Source of the DNA: JAAYJT01 sp037446395
Lineage (GTDB): Bacteria; Bacteroidota; Bacteroidia; Bacteroidales; JAAYJT01
NCBI GenBank assembly: GCA_037446395.1
Contig: JBBIIP010000010.1
Span: 21,239 to 85,238, forward strand
DNA length: 64,000 bases
Direction of reading: 5' to 3'
Shown: positions 18,417 to 28,200 of the stretch, piece after piece
Layout of the letters: every line of letters starts with the position of its first letter
Numbering within the stretch: the first letter of the stretch is position 1
Translations under genes and position numbers: made by a program
The notes under the pieces: model-generated
Database searches by the model: none
Seen by the model: the letters and a program-made list of their open reading frames with translations, nothing else
Told to the model about the DNA's origin: nothing

Positions 18417-19817
18417 TTAATCAGGCTGTTGGCGGATGATTTCACGAATATCTTCCATCAGCTTGCGTGAAAGTACATCCGCTTTGGATACGGAGTTGCT
18501 TTCAGCATAAATTCGAATCACGGGTTCGGTGTTTGAGAGCCTCAAGTGAACCCATTCGTTTTCGAATTCAATCCGGAGGCCATCTACCGTGTTCAAGGGT
18601 CTTCTTTTATATTTCTCCTGAATTTTAAAGAGCATTGAATTGGCGTCAAGGTCGTCGGGGAGTTGAATTTTGTTTTTAGAAATATAATAATACGGATAAG
18701 TTGCCCGCAGTGCAGAACATTTCTTTCCAGAACTGGCAAGGTGCGACAGGAAAAGAGCGATCCCTACAAATGCATCCCGACCATAATGAAGGGGGGGATA
18801 AATCACGCCGCCATTTCCTTCGCCGCCTATGACTGCATTTTTTTCCTTCATCATTTTAACAACGTTCACCTCGCCAACCGCTGAGGCAAAATATTTTCCG
18901 CCGGCTCTGAGAGTAATATCTTTTAAAGCGTTGGTAGAGGAAAGATTCGAAACAGTGTTGCCTTTTTCATGTTTTAATACATAGTCTGCCACTGCAACCA
19001 GGGTATATTCTTCGCCAAACATATCGCCATTTTCATCCACAATGGCCAGCCGGTCAACATCGGGATCAACCGCAAAGGCGAGGTCGGCATTTTTCATGGC
19101 CACCAGGGATCCAAGTTCTGATAAATTTTCGGGGAGCGGCTCAGGGTTATGTGCAAAATGCCCATTTGGCTCACAATGCAGTTCAGTAATCATTTTCACA
19201 CCCAGCGCCCTGAGCAACATTGGGATAAAAATCCCCCCGGTCGAATTGACTGCATCGAGTGCAACATGAAATCCAGCATTTCGGATAGCTTCCACATCAA
19301 CAAGCGGCAGGCCTAGTATCTTTTCGATATGCTTCTGAATATAATTCTCGGCTCGTTTATATCTGCCTAAATGGTCAACATCAGCAAATTCAAAATTTTC
19401 GGCCCGGGATAGTTCAACTACCTGTTTTCCTGCCTGGTCGTCAATAAATTCGCCATGCTCGTTTAGCAGCTTCAATGCGTTCCATTGCCTTGGGTTATGG
19501 CTTGCAGTGAGAATGATTCCTCCAGTGGTCTTATAATCCACAACAGCCAATTCAACCGTTGGGGTTGTAGCAAGACCCAAATCTATCACATCTATGCCGG
19601 AGGCAAGTAATGTTCCTACAACGAGGTGTTCTACCATTTTTCCGGAAATTCTTGCGTCGCGGCCTATTACCACCGATTTCCTCCCTTCGCCATTTCCCTG
19701 CTTCAGGAGCGTGGCGTAGGCGGAGGTAAACTTCACGATATCAGGCGGAGTAAGCCCTTTTGATGGCAATCCGCCAATTGTTCCCCTGATTCCGGATATA
19801 GAGGTGATTAAAGTCAT
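18417..19817 (-). CDS. glmM: Phosphoglucosamine mutase-type phosphohexomutase
   Basis: 466 aa, all four alpha-D-phosphohexomutase domains present. The start ISGIRGTIGG is the phosphate-binding first loop; TASHNPRQWNA carries the phosphoserine (Ser106); DPDVDRLAIVDENG is the metal loop; GEGNGG is the sugar-binding loop; and RLSNTEPVIRIYAES is the C-terminal phosphate loop. It should convert GlcN-6-P to GlcN-1-P for peptidoglycan and LPS, though Bacteroidota carry paralogues acting on glucose or mannose phosphates. I chose the ATG at 19817 rather than 19835 because the -7 element TATCTTTG (19850-19843) places the transcription start about at 19836. Confidence 0.88.
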   Translation of the reverse strand: MTLITSISGIRGTIGGLPSKGLTPPDIVKFTSAYATLLKQGNGEGRKSVVIGRDARISGKMVEHLVVGTLLASGIDVIDLGLATTPTVELAVVDYKTTGGIILTASHNPRQWNALKLLNEHGEFIDDQAGKQVVELSRAENFEFADVDHLGRYKRAENYIQKHIEKILGLPLVDVEAIRNAGFHVALDAVNSTGGIFIPMLLRALGVKMITELHCEPNGHFAHNPEPLPENLSELGSLVAMKNADLAFAVDPDVDRLAIVDENGDMFGEEYTLVAVADYVLKHEKGNTVSNLSSTNALKDITLRAGGKYFASAVGEVNVVKMMKEKNAVIGGEGNGGVIYPPLHYGRDAFVGIALFLSHLASSGKKCSALRATYPYYYISKNKIQLPDDLDANSMLFKIQEKYKRRPLNTVDGLRIEFENEWVHLRLSNTEPVIRIYAESNSVSKADVLSRKLMEDIREIIRQQPD

Positions 19818-19842
19818 GAATATGTTTTTAATCAATCAGGAG

Positions 19843-19850
19843 CAAAGATA
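19843..19850 (-). promoter_or_regulatory. Promoter -7 element of glmM
   Basis: TATCTTTG on the minus strand matches TAnnTTTG exactly, 26 nt before the chosen ATG at 19817. No good TTG is seen at -33. Confidence 0.5.
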
Positions 19851-20240
19851 GAAGAATTTGAAGATTGACCATGTATGAACTCAAATACTTGATGCAGGAA
19901 AAAAATGCCCATTTTGGGGTTCAGGAATTTCTGCGGGCAGCGGATTTTTAGAATGCGGACCTCAGAAAATAATCACAAATCCCGAATCAACACGCTTTAC
20001 ATACCTCAAATGCCCAATGCTTCCTTTTTTGATTCGGTAATTGTAAGTCAAAATTCCTGCAATTGATTTTTTTCAAAAAACTAACGCGTTGCTCAAATAA
20101 TGTTCACGCATCACCTCTGGCCGTATAACCTATTTGTCAAATTCCTCGGACGTTCAATATTAATTTAAGTCAACTCGCATAGAAGTATCCCTGATCGGAT
20201 GCTTTTTCGTAATTTCGCGGCCTGAAGAAGGCTTACGAAT
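19851..20240. other. Non-coding stretch between divergent glmM and TPR genes
   Basis: About 390 bp with no supportable gene or tRNA-like fold. It must contain the promoter of the TPR operon; TAATTTCG at 20210-20217 is a one-mismatch -7 candidate 24 bp before the ATG, but it lacks a TTG at -33. Confidence 0.4.
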
Positions 20241-21674
20241 ATGAACGATGATTTCGAAGAATTTGATGATGATGAATTACTCGAGTTGGTTGGCAGATAC
20301 GAAAAGATGTCCGACAAAAATGAGAACTCCTTTTTCGATACTGATGAACTTGAGGATATCATTGATTACTATTTCCGTAAAGATGATATGAAAAGGGCTG
20401 AACAGGCGATTGAATTCGCCATTTCTCAGCATCCTCTATCTCCTTCGATCTTGCTGAGAAAAGCCCAATGGTTGGTATCTGGAAACAATTCCAAGCAAGC
20501 ACTCAAAGCACTCAAAGAAGTTGAGAGGATAGATCCCGAAAACATAGACATCTATATGATGCGTGGCACTGTATACAGCACCATGGCCCTCCATGACGAA
20601 GCCATTGCGGAATACAAGAAAGCACTCAAATTCACTGAAGAACCGGAGGATATTTATATTGCTATTGCCATGGAGCTTGAAAACCAGATGCTCTATGCCG
20701 ACGCGATTGAATACCTAAAGAAGGTGCTGGAAACTGACCCGGAGAATGAGCTCGCCATCTATGAAATAGCATTCTGTTTCGAATTCCTGTTCGACTACGA
20801 AGCAGCAATAGAGTTTTTCAATGAATTTCTGAACACGCAGCCCTATTCTAAGCTGGGATGGTTCAATCTGGGACTTGTCTACAATGCAGTTGAGCTTTAC
20901 GAAAAGGCCATTGACGCTTATGACTATACCCTTGCTATTGACGAAACTTTCTCCTCTGCATATTTCAACAAGGCAAATACACTGGCCAATATGGGCTGCT
21001 ATCGTGAGGCCATTGAAAGCTACCGGCAAACCTTTCGTTTCGAAGAGGCTGAGGCGACCACCTATTATTACATCGGGGAGTGCTTTCAGAAAATTGAAAA
21101 CTACCAAAATGCGATTGAGCAATACAATAAAGCCATCGAAATTGACCCGAAGCTTGCCGATGCCTGGTTTGCTCTCGGTTCGGTTTATGAAGAAACTGAT
21201 CGTATTGATATCGCCATCACTGCTGTTGAAAAAGCAATTCATATTGAGCCCGAAAACATGATCTACCTGCATGCCTTGGCGAATCTGCTCGCAAAATACG
21301 GTAGAATTCCTGAGGCTTCTGCAGCATACGAAAAAGTCAACGCCAGCGATCATCTGAACCCAGACTTCTCTCTTGACTATGCCGAGTTTATTTTTTCGAC
21401 CCAAAGTCCTGAATCTGCCATTGAATACCTCACAACAACTGCCAACAATGTTCCATTCGCCTCACAGTTGTTTTATCGTCTGGCTGCTTATAACCTGATT
21501 ACCGCAAAAATAAAGGAAGGTTTGAGGTGGCTTTTGGATGCCCTCGAGCTGGATTATGATGGGCATAAAGATTTTCTCGAGTTTGCACCGGAACTTATCA
21601 ATATCCCCGAAGTAGTTTACCACATTGAATCTTCGAAGCAAACCCCGAAATCAAGGAAAAAAAAGCGGCACTAA
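20241..21674 (+). CDS. Tetratricopeptide repeat protein
   Basis: 477 aa. The N-terminus is strongly acidic (DDFEEFDDDELLELV). From about residue 45 to 440 the protein is made of roughly eleven 34-residue TPR units; clear examples are ALHDEAIAEYKKALKF, YEKAIDAYDYTLAIDETFSSAYFN and YQNAIEQYNKAIEIDPKLADAWF. The C-terminus is basic (SRKKKRH). No signal peptide is seen, so it is cytosolic, probably a scaffold. It heads an operon with the DUF368 gene (22 bp later) and aroE. TPR genes are common in front of DUF368 in Bacteroidota; what it binds is unknown. Confidence 0.9.
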   Translation: MNDDFEEFDDDELLELVGRYEKMSDKNENSFFDTDELEDIIDYYFRKDDMKRAEQAIEFAISQHPLSPSILLRKAQWLVSGNNSKQALKALKEVERIDPENIDIYMMRGTVYSTMALHDEAIAEYKKALKFTEEPEDIYIAIAMELENQMLYADAIEYLKKVLETDPENELAIYEIAFCFEFLFDYEAAIEFFNEFLNTQPYSKLGWFNLGLVYNAVELYEKAIDAYDYTLAIDETFSSAYFNKANTLANMGCYREAIESYRQTFRFEEAEATTYYYIGECFQKIENYQNAIEQYNKAIEIDPKLADAWFALGSVYEETDRIDIAITAVEKAIHIEPENMIYLHALANLLAKYGRIPEASAAYEKVNASDHLNPDFSLDYAEFIFSTQSPESAIEYLTTTANNVPFASQLFYRLAAYNLITAKIKEGLRWLLDALELDYDGHKDFLEFAPELINIPEVVYHIESSKQTPKSRKKKRH

Positions 21675-21696
21675 CACTTATTTTATTTAGCAAATA

Positions 21697-22635
21697 ATGA
21701 AAGAGTTCATTATCAATACATTAAAAGGAATCGGTATGGGTGTAGCCAACGTAATTCCGGGTGTTTCAGGGGGGACAATCGCGCTTATAACCGGCATTTT
21801 CGAACGCTTGATTCATGCACTCAAATCATTCAATCTGACCGCCATCAGATTGTTCCTTTCAGGGAAATTTGCTCAACTTGCCCGACATCTCGACCTCTAT
21901 TTCCTTCTTGCAGTTTTTGTTGGAATTATTCTTGCCATTTTCAGCGTTGCCCGGCTTTTCGAATTCTTATTTCGCAATTATCCGGTTTATATCTGGTCGT
22001 ATTTTTTCGGACTGATTCTGGCCTCCGTTTTTTTTGTTGGCCGGACCGTGGAGAAGTGGAGCATCGTTGTGGTTTTCAGCTTCCTTGCAGGAACAGCTGT
22101 TGCTGTAGTGATATCATTGATGAACCCGGCAATCGAGAATCAGAACTTTTTCTATCTTGTATTATGTGGCATTGCAGGTGTTTGCAGTATGATACTTCCG
22201 GGCATATCAGGAAGTTTTATTTTGGTTCTGATGGGTAATTATCATTTGATTGCAATTGAGGCAGTGAATAATCTTCGCCTCGATATACTCGCTCCGGTAG
22301 GAATAGGCATTGTTGTTGGTTTGATTGGTTTTTCGCACTTTCTTTCTTGGGTGTTTAAAAAGTTTCGCAATCAAACCATTGCTTTGCTCACCGGTTTCAT
22401 ACTCGGATCGCTCCTGATCATCTGGCCCTGGAAAGATAAAATCTATGCACTTGACCCAACCGGCAACTTGCTGATGAAATCTGGCCTACCTGTTGTAGCC
22501 CGTTATAAACCTTCGCTTCCGGTAATCAACAACGAATTCCTTGTTGCACTGATTATTATTGGTGCAGGGGTGGCAACCATCATGTTCATTGAGCTATTGG
22601 CCGCAACAAAAAAAGAAAAAACGCTTGCGCCATGA
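21697..22635 (+). CDS. DUF368 family polyprenyl-phosphate transporter (PopT type)
   Basis: 312 aa membrane protein with about nine hydrophobic segments. The signature GVANVIPGVSGGTIALITGIFE (positions about 15-36) and its second, inverted-repeat counterpart ILPGISGSFILVLMGNY (about 168-184) define DUF368. The family was recently shown to recycle undecaprenyl/polyprenyl phosphate across the membrane (PopT). Here that supply would serve the GT-C transferases, GlmM-dependent peptidoglycan and LPS synthesis. Its stop overlaps the aroE start by ATGA, so the two are translationally coupled. The function is carried over from the family, not proven by residues here. Confidence 0.88.
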   Translation: MKEFIINTLKGIGMGVANVIPGVSGGTIALITGIFERLIHALKSFNLTAIRLFLSGKFAQLARHLDLYFLLAVFVGIILAIFSVARLFEFLFRNYPVYIWSYFFGLILASVFFVGRTVEKWSIVVVFSFLAGTAVAVVISLMNPAIENQNFFYLVLCGIAGVCSMILPGISGSFILVLMGNYHLIAIEAVNNLRLDILAPVGIGIVVGLIGFSHFLSWVFKKFRNQTIALLTGFILGSLLIIWPWKDKIYALDPTGNLLMKSGLPVVARYKPSLPVINNEFLVALIIIGAGVATIMFIELLAATKKEKTLAP

Positions 22636-23236
22636 ACAAATTATACGGTATCATCGGCTATCCTGTAGCACAGTCTTTTTCGCCATCCTATTTCAAAACT
22701 AAATTTGAGGCAGAAAACATTACCGACTCCGCCTATAAGTTGTTTGCACTTCCTTCAATTGATGATCTGCTAGGGATAATCAACGATAATCCCAGCCTGA
22801 TTGGCCTGAATGTTACCATACCTCACAAACAGGCGGTCATGAAATATCTTGACGAAATCTCGCCCGATGCGATGGCAATCGGTGCGGTAAACCTGATTAA
22901 AATAGAAAGAGGTGTCGGTAAAATGGTTCTGCAAGGCTTTAATACAGATGCTCATGGTTTTGAGGCCAGCATCAAACCGCTTCTCATGAATCATCATCGT
23001 GCTGCAATGATATTGGGAACCGGTGGTGGGGCAAAAGCAGCTGCCTATGTCTTTTCTAAGCTGGGGATNNNNNNNNNNNNNNNNNNNNNNNNNNNNNNNN
23101 NNNNNNNNNNNNNNNNNNNNNNNNNNNNNNNNNNNNNNNNNNNNNNNNNNNNNNNNNNNNNNNNNNNNTAAAAAACGGGCTGGAAATGCTTTACCTCCAG
23201 GCTGACCATGCATGGAAAATCTGGCAGGAAAATTAG
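22632..23236 (+). CDS. aroE: Shikimate dehydrogenase, interrupted by an assembly gap
   Basis: NADPH-dependent reduction of 3-dehydroshikimate in the aromatic pathway. The first 145 residues are intact: GYPVAQSFSPSYF (shikimate-binding Ser pair), NVTIPHKQ with the catalytic Lys, GAVNLI, GFNTDAHGF with the catalytic Asp, and the NADP loop GTGGGAKA. After 100 N's the reading frame resumes with NGLEMLYLQADHAWKIW, the canonical AroE C-terminus, and stops at 23234-23236. The intact gene must contain more than 100 missing bases, and a frame-keeping gap must be 2 modulo 3. This is an assembly artefact rather than a pseudogene. The start overlaps the DUF368 stop by 4 nt. Confidence 0.9.
23069..23168. 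other. Assembly gap of 100 N
   Basis: A round 100-base run of N inside aroE. Frame arithmetic across the gene (437 known bases before, 2 before the first full codon after) shows the real gap is not 100 bases, so this is a placeholder. Confidence 0.97.
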
Positions 23237-23256
23237 TAACAAATAAATTGACCGTC

Positions 23257-24195
23257 ATGGCATCAATCATTAAAGACCTTGAGCACAGCGAGATCCGTGA
23301 AATACTTGCAAAGCATGATCAACGGGTTGTTTTTGAAAAAACGAATATTATTCCGCACGAAGGTGAGCTGTTAAGGAGCCTTAAAGAATATGTCGAGATC
23401 AGAAAAATCTCCAACCAATCGGTGTTGGGTTTGGATATCTACCAATACAGTTCATATTGCGAATTTGAACAAACCCTGATTCCATTTCTTTTTAAGAAAA
23501 TTTTTCACACCGCAATCAAGCTTTGCATTGAAAATCATCCATTTATTTTCCAGAAATACACGCGCGAAATCATTGAAAAACACTTTATCAGCACGGGCGA
23601 TGGGGGTTTTGTGATATTTGAAACTCCCTTGCATTCGTTGCTTTTTGCCTGTAATTTTGCTGTGGTTCTAAGAATTTACAATGCTTTTCATTTTTATCCC
23701 CGCTTGCGTAAAATTATTGGTGGAATCAGTGTAAGATATGCCATCACTTATGATAAGATTTATAAATACGCCAATAACTTTTATGGCCGCGGCATTGTGA
23801 ATAATGCCCGCATGATTGCAAGCGACAGCCTCAACCGATGCCTGATCGGCGAAAACGTTCATTCATGGTTTACAACCAGTATCGAAGGCATTGAGAACCT
23901 GCAGGTGATTACTATTGATGATATTGCCAACATTTGGGAGTTTAACCAAAGTGACTATGATAGGAGCCTTTTGCAACGAACAAAAGATAAACTATTTGGC
24001 AAAGAATCCTCGCGGCGACAAGGCATCATTAATGCAGATGTGCTGAAAATAGGGAATATTAAAACAAAGCAAACCGAACTGAATGTCTATAATCTTCATC
24101 TGCAAGTAAGCCTTAAACTCACCAACGACGACGATCCCAGCCAGGAAAAAATGGTTACTGTCAGCCTCGGAAATCTCAATACTTCCGGTATCTGA
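23257..24195 (+). CDS. Stand-alone class III nucleotidyl-cyclase-like protein
   Basis: 312 aa from the ATG at 23257; an ATG at 23212 would overlap aroE by 25 nt. Residues about 50-215 resemble a class III adenylyl/guanylyl cyclase catalytic domain: LGLDIYQYS carries a first-strand Asp (Asp60), STGDGGFVIF a second metal Asp (Asp105), and GISVRYAITYD with YGRGIVNNARMI (Asn172, Arg175) matches the later part of the fold. The base-selecting Lys of adenylyl cyclases is not evident before the GD, and the N-to-R spacing is one residue shorter than usual. The last 90 residues are unassigned. No membrane segment or sensor domain is seen. Substrate and activity are open; it could be an inactive relative. 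Confidence 0.6.
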   Translation: MASIIKDLEHSEIREILAKHDQRVVFEKTNIIPHEGELLRSLKEYVEIRKISNQSVLGLDIYQYSSYCEFEQTLIPFLFKKIFHTAIKLCIENHPFIFQKYTREIIEKHFISTGDGGFVIFETPLHSLLFACNFAVVLRIYNAFHFYPRLRKIIGGISVRYAITYDKIYKYANNFYGRGIVNNARMIASDSLNRCLIGENVHSWFTTSIEGIENLQVITIDDIANIWEFNQSDYDRSLLQRTKDKLFGKESSRRQGIINADVLKIGNIKTKQTELNVYNLHLQVSLKLTNDDDPSQEKMVTVSLGNLNTSGI

Positions 24196-24225
24196 TAGGC
24201 TGCCCCTACCAAATGCGAAGTCTGA

Positions 24226-24462
24226 TTATTCTTTTCTGACCACCTCGAGTGTAAAATTGGCTGCCAAGGCAGCCAAAGCGCCTACTGCAGCCAGCACAGG
24301 GGCAAAAATAGCGCCCACAACACCAATAGTTACTGGGATCTCAAGAAACACCTTGCCTTCCTCATCTTTAATGATGATGCGGCTCACGTTGCCTTCGCGG
24401 ATTAATTCCTTTATTTTTTGAAGCAGCTCCTCGCCCTTGACTTTGAATTCGTTTGTTTCCAT
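24226..24462 (-). CDS. DUF4342 domain protein
   Basis: 78 aa. The N-terminal half is a charged helix and two strands (GEELLQKIKELIREGNVSRIIIKDEEGK), and the C-terminal half is a hydrophobic Gly/Ala/Val stretch (IGVVGAIFAPVLAAVGALAA) that should enter or lie on the membrane. This is the standard DUF4342 layout, found in many phyla without known function. It is convergent with the cyclase-like gene (30 bp between stops) and so not in its operon. Confidence 0.85.
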   Translation of the reverse strand: METNEFKVKGEELLQKIKELIREGNVSRIIIKDEEGKVFLEIPVTIGVVGAIFAPVLAAVGALAALAANFTLEVVRKE

Positions 24463-25237
24463 GATATTTATTATTTAATTGATTTTGCTAAATTAGTATA
24501 GATTTTTCTTTGCATCACGTCTCAATCAATTTTTATTTTAGTCCCCAAAGAGTTACTTATTCAATTGATATCAAACGAATTAGCTTGGCTTACCGGAAAT
24601 GGTTACAGATCATCCTTGCGAATTCCAATTGCGACAATGTCAATGTTTTCCTAGAAAGTTCCTTTTATTGTTTCGCGGTCCAAGTTTATTAACTGAAGCA
24701 ATTAACATATCGGGTCAAAAACATGGTAGTTATGTACATATTCTGATTTTTCGTATTACCTTTTGCTCTTCCTTTGATGAAAGTTATAAGATATTTTTTG
24801 AAAATCTGATGCCCGTAATAATAATTTATGTGCGCCAAATAAGTGAGTCTTCTACCCTCAGGGTACTTTTTATAAATTCAGATGATTCATTTCTCTCTCC
24901 CAACCTCTGGTTACTAATCCAAATTATCTGTATTATAGCCAGGTGCATTGGGGGGTAAAGAGTTAATGTATTGGTGGATAGGTTATTCGACAGGCTCACC
25001 CATTAAAATGTTAATGAAGTTGAGTTGGTCGGGAAAGCTGTTAATCAGCAGGATTTATTACCAAAAATATTTTCATCTCCTTTTCTGGTCGTTTATGCCA
25101 GCAGGGGTATTAAAAAGTTGAAAACATAAACTATATTTGCATAATCAGCCTTTAAATTGCGTAATTAATAAGGAGATAGATTTGTTCGTTCGAAGAATAT
25201 AGTGTTTATCGCCTGAATTAAATACAGAAAAACCACT
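24463..25237. other. AT-rich non-coding stretch before the T9SS genes
   Basis: 775 bp in which I see no supportable gene. Short open frames exist (for example 24599-24958 rightward) but have no recognisable domain, an atypical Cys/Ile/Phe-rich composition and no convincing start. The right end carries the -7 element at 25132-25139. The stretch may be the eroded remains of lost genes. Confidence 0.5.
25132..25139 (+). promoter_or_regulatory. Promoter -7 element of the T9SS cargo operon
   Basis: TATATTTG matches TAnnTTTG exactly, about 98 bp before the GTG start at 25238. The nearest upstream TTG is only 11 nt away, so the -33 element is not clear. Confidence 0.45.
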
Positions 25238-28200
25238 GTGAAAAACATACCCACATTTATCGCCATAGTGTGTATTTCAATATTTTTTGTTACGCCGCAT
25301 AAAACATGCGCCCAATGGGTATGCCATTACACCCCGAATCCTGAATACCATATCGCTACTCAGGGGGTTGGGTGCAACGACAGGTATCACTATGCTCCGC
25401 ACCCGGATATGGATATGGTGCCAACAAAATATGTCCGTGTGGCTTATCACATTATTCAGGATGAAAGCGGAGGAAATAATATTCCTGATAACAACCTTGG
25501 AAGATATTACATTGGATTGATCAGAAATCACACAATTCATAGTCTAAGAAACCTGGACTCGCTTCAATTAAATCCGCCTTATGTGTGGCCGCCTGTAATT
25601 TCCCCACACATTATTGACAGCAGGATACAACTACATTTTGACACCATTTACTTTCATCGGGATTCGCTGTTATGGGATTGGAATAAGCCAAATTATATTA
25701 CCAATCAAATAGCACGGGATGCTTATAGCAAGTTCGTTGTAAATAATGCTAATCTGAACGATAAACAGAAATATAGAACATTACACATAATCCTTGGAGG
25801 AGGCGACTATCAGCACCTTGGAGGCAGTCTAATGTTCCATGACGGTAATTTGTTTATTACCCAAAATGGTGTTTTCAAAACTTATATTAACAGCAACCAT
25901 TGGGCGCCTTCAGAAAATCTCGTACATGAGTTTGGCCATTTTGCCGGGTTACTTCACAACTTCCACGGAGGGCCTCATGGTTACCAATGTGATGATTGCT
26001 TGGATAACGACCCTGCAGGGCTTCCATGTCCAATCGAAGCCACATCTAATAACCGCATGGATTATTTTCCGGGTAGCGGAAACGCTTTCTCCCAGTGTCA
26101 GATTGGCAAAATGCATTATTATCTTTCAGGAAACGCCGGCACCATCAGCCCTACCGTGATTAACAATGATTGTGATTTAATAGGCAATGCTTTCGTCATA
26201 GAAACAGGGCGTAGTGTCGTCTGGAACCATCATAATACCTTGGCAGGGGATTTGATCCTTGAGCCAGGTGCGGTACTCACCATACTTTGCACCATTAAAA
26301 TGAAATCGCAAACCAAAATTGTCGTAAAAAGAGGTGCCAGACTCATCATTGACCAAGGCAAAATCACATCAGCTTGTTCGGAAACCTGGCGCGGCATCGA
26401 GGTTTGGGGAAACACCACCCTGGGCCAGATCCCCCCTTCAAATCAGGGCTGGGTGCGGGTCATTAATGGGGGCTCCATCCAAAAGGCTGCCATGGGAATT
26501 TATACCAACCGAACCAATGAAGAGAGCGGACGCTGGGTGCCAGGCTACACGGGAGGCATTGTGCAGGCTACCGAGGCAAAATTCATCAACAACGTGCAGG
26601 CAGTTCAGTTCTTCCCTTACGATAACTTTAATAGCCTCAGTAGTTTTACCAACTGCGAGTTTGTTACAGATAGTAATCGGTATGACGGACAAACAGATGC
26701 TTATTTTGTTACAATAATCGGATTAAAAGGGATTGTATTTACCGCCTGCCGCTTCTTAAACCAATCAGGGCAGCAATATGAACAAAGCGGTATTCGCAGC
26801 ATGAATTCGTATATAAAAATTCAAGGCAAATGCCTCGACCTTTTTGATCCATGCAGCAACCGGGAGTATGGAACATTTGAGGGGTTGAAATATGGAGTAT
26901 ATGCAACCGCCAGCAGCCCAACGCGCTATACCCATATCACGCATACCGAGTTTATCAATAATTTTAGGGGCTTATACCTGGGAGGAATCACCAGTGCATG
27001 GGTTACCTCCAACCGTTTTTTCATCAACACTCCCTTCGTAAACACTGGAGGCTATGGAATGTACCTTGATGGCTGCACAGGCTATTGGGTGGAAGATAAT
27101 GTCTTTAATCATGTTGGCGCAAACCCTACAGGCATCGGGTTGATTGTACACAATTCGGGAACCGATCCCAATGAAATCTACCGAAATCGTTTTGAAAAAC
27201 TCGAAATGGGTATTTCGGCACAGGGCATAAACAGGAACCCGACAACCGGAATTGGATTGCAAATTCTTTGCAACGATTTCGTGATTTGCAATGCCGACTT
27301 ATTGATCGCCACCCCCAACCAAGAAAACAATAGGGGTATCGCAGCCCATCAGGGTGCTTTTTCCACCGATCCTAAAAAAATGGCAGGCAACCTATTTCAT
27401 ATTCCCAGCCAAATACCCGATGGCGATTTTGATGATATCAACAACACAGGTGCGCATATCATGTACTATTATCCACTAGATAATTCAGATGAGAGGGTTG
27501 TGCCGGTTGACTTTACGGAAGGTACAGTTACCATAGAAGGAATTTCATTTACCCAGGAATGGTCGCCCATAACCGGTTGCCCCCCGAAATCAGAAAGTGG
27601 CAGTGGCGGTATGCCCACAGAGTCTTTGATCGAACAAATTTCAGGATCACAGCAAAAGATTGATTCCACTCTTCAGGTTCTTGCAATGCTGGTTGATGGA
27701 GGCAATACCCTGGGATTGCAAACCGATGTACTTATGAGCTTTCCCCCTGAAGCCATGCAGGTTTACAATGCACTGATGAGCAAATCGCCCTACCTGAGTG
27801 ATACGGTGGTAAGCACGGCCATTTTTAAGGAGCAGGTGTTGCCCGGTGCAATGATACGCGATGTGATGGTGGCCAACCCTCACTCAGCCAAATCAGAAAC
27901 AATGATGGAAAAGTTAGACCGGCGCTGGGTGCCACTGCCCGACTACATGAAAGCCCAGATACTGCAAGGCAAAAGCATTGTTTCGGCCAAAGAGCAGGCC
28001 GAGTCGCGGCTGGCTCACTTTAAGCTCGAAAAAGCGCGGATGGTGAATGCCCTTGCCAAGGTTTACCATGAAAATACCGACAGCCTTGCATGGTTATGGA
28101 CGAATGACAACAGCCTTAATTCTAAATACAACCTGGCTTTCCTGCTTCTCGAACATCAGAATACGACTCAGGGATTTGCCATTCTAAACACCATCCCCCT

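Noticed and set aside
23257..24462. Possible Pycsar/CBASS-like pair of a cyclase and a small membrane protein (DUF4342)
   Set aside because: The DUF4342 gene is convergent, not co-directional, and DUF4342 is widespread outside such systems. No TIR, TM-effector or other defence gene is near.
24599..24958. 119-residue rightward open frame in the AT-rich gap
   Set aside because: No domain, odd Cys/Ile/Phe composition and no ribosome-site or promoter support; treated as non-coding.
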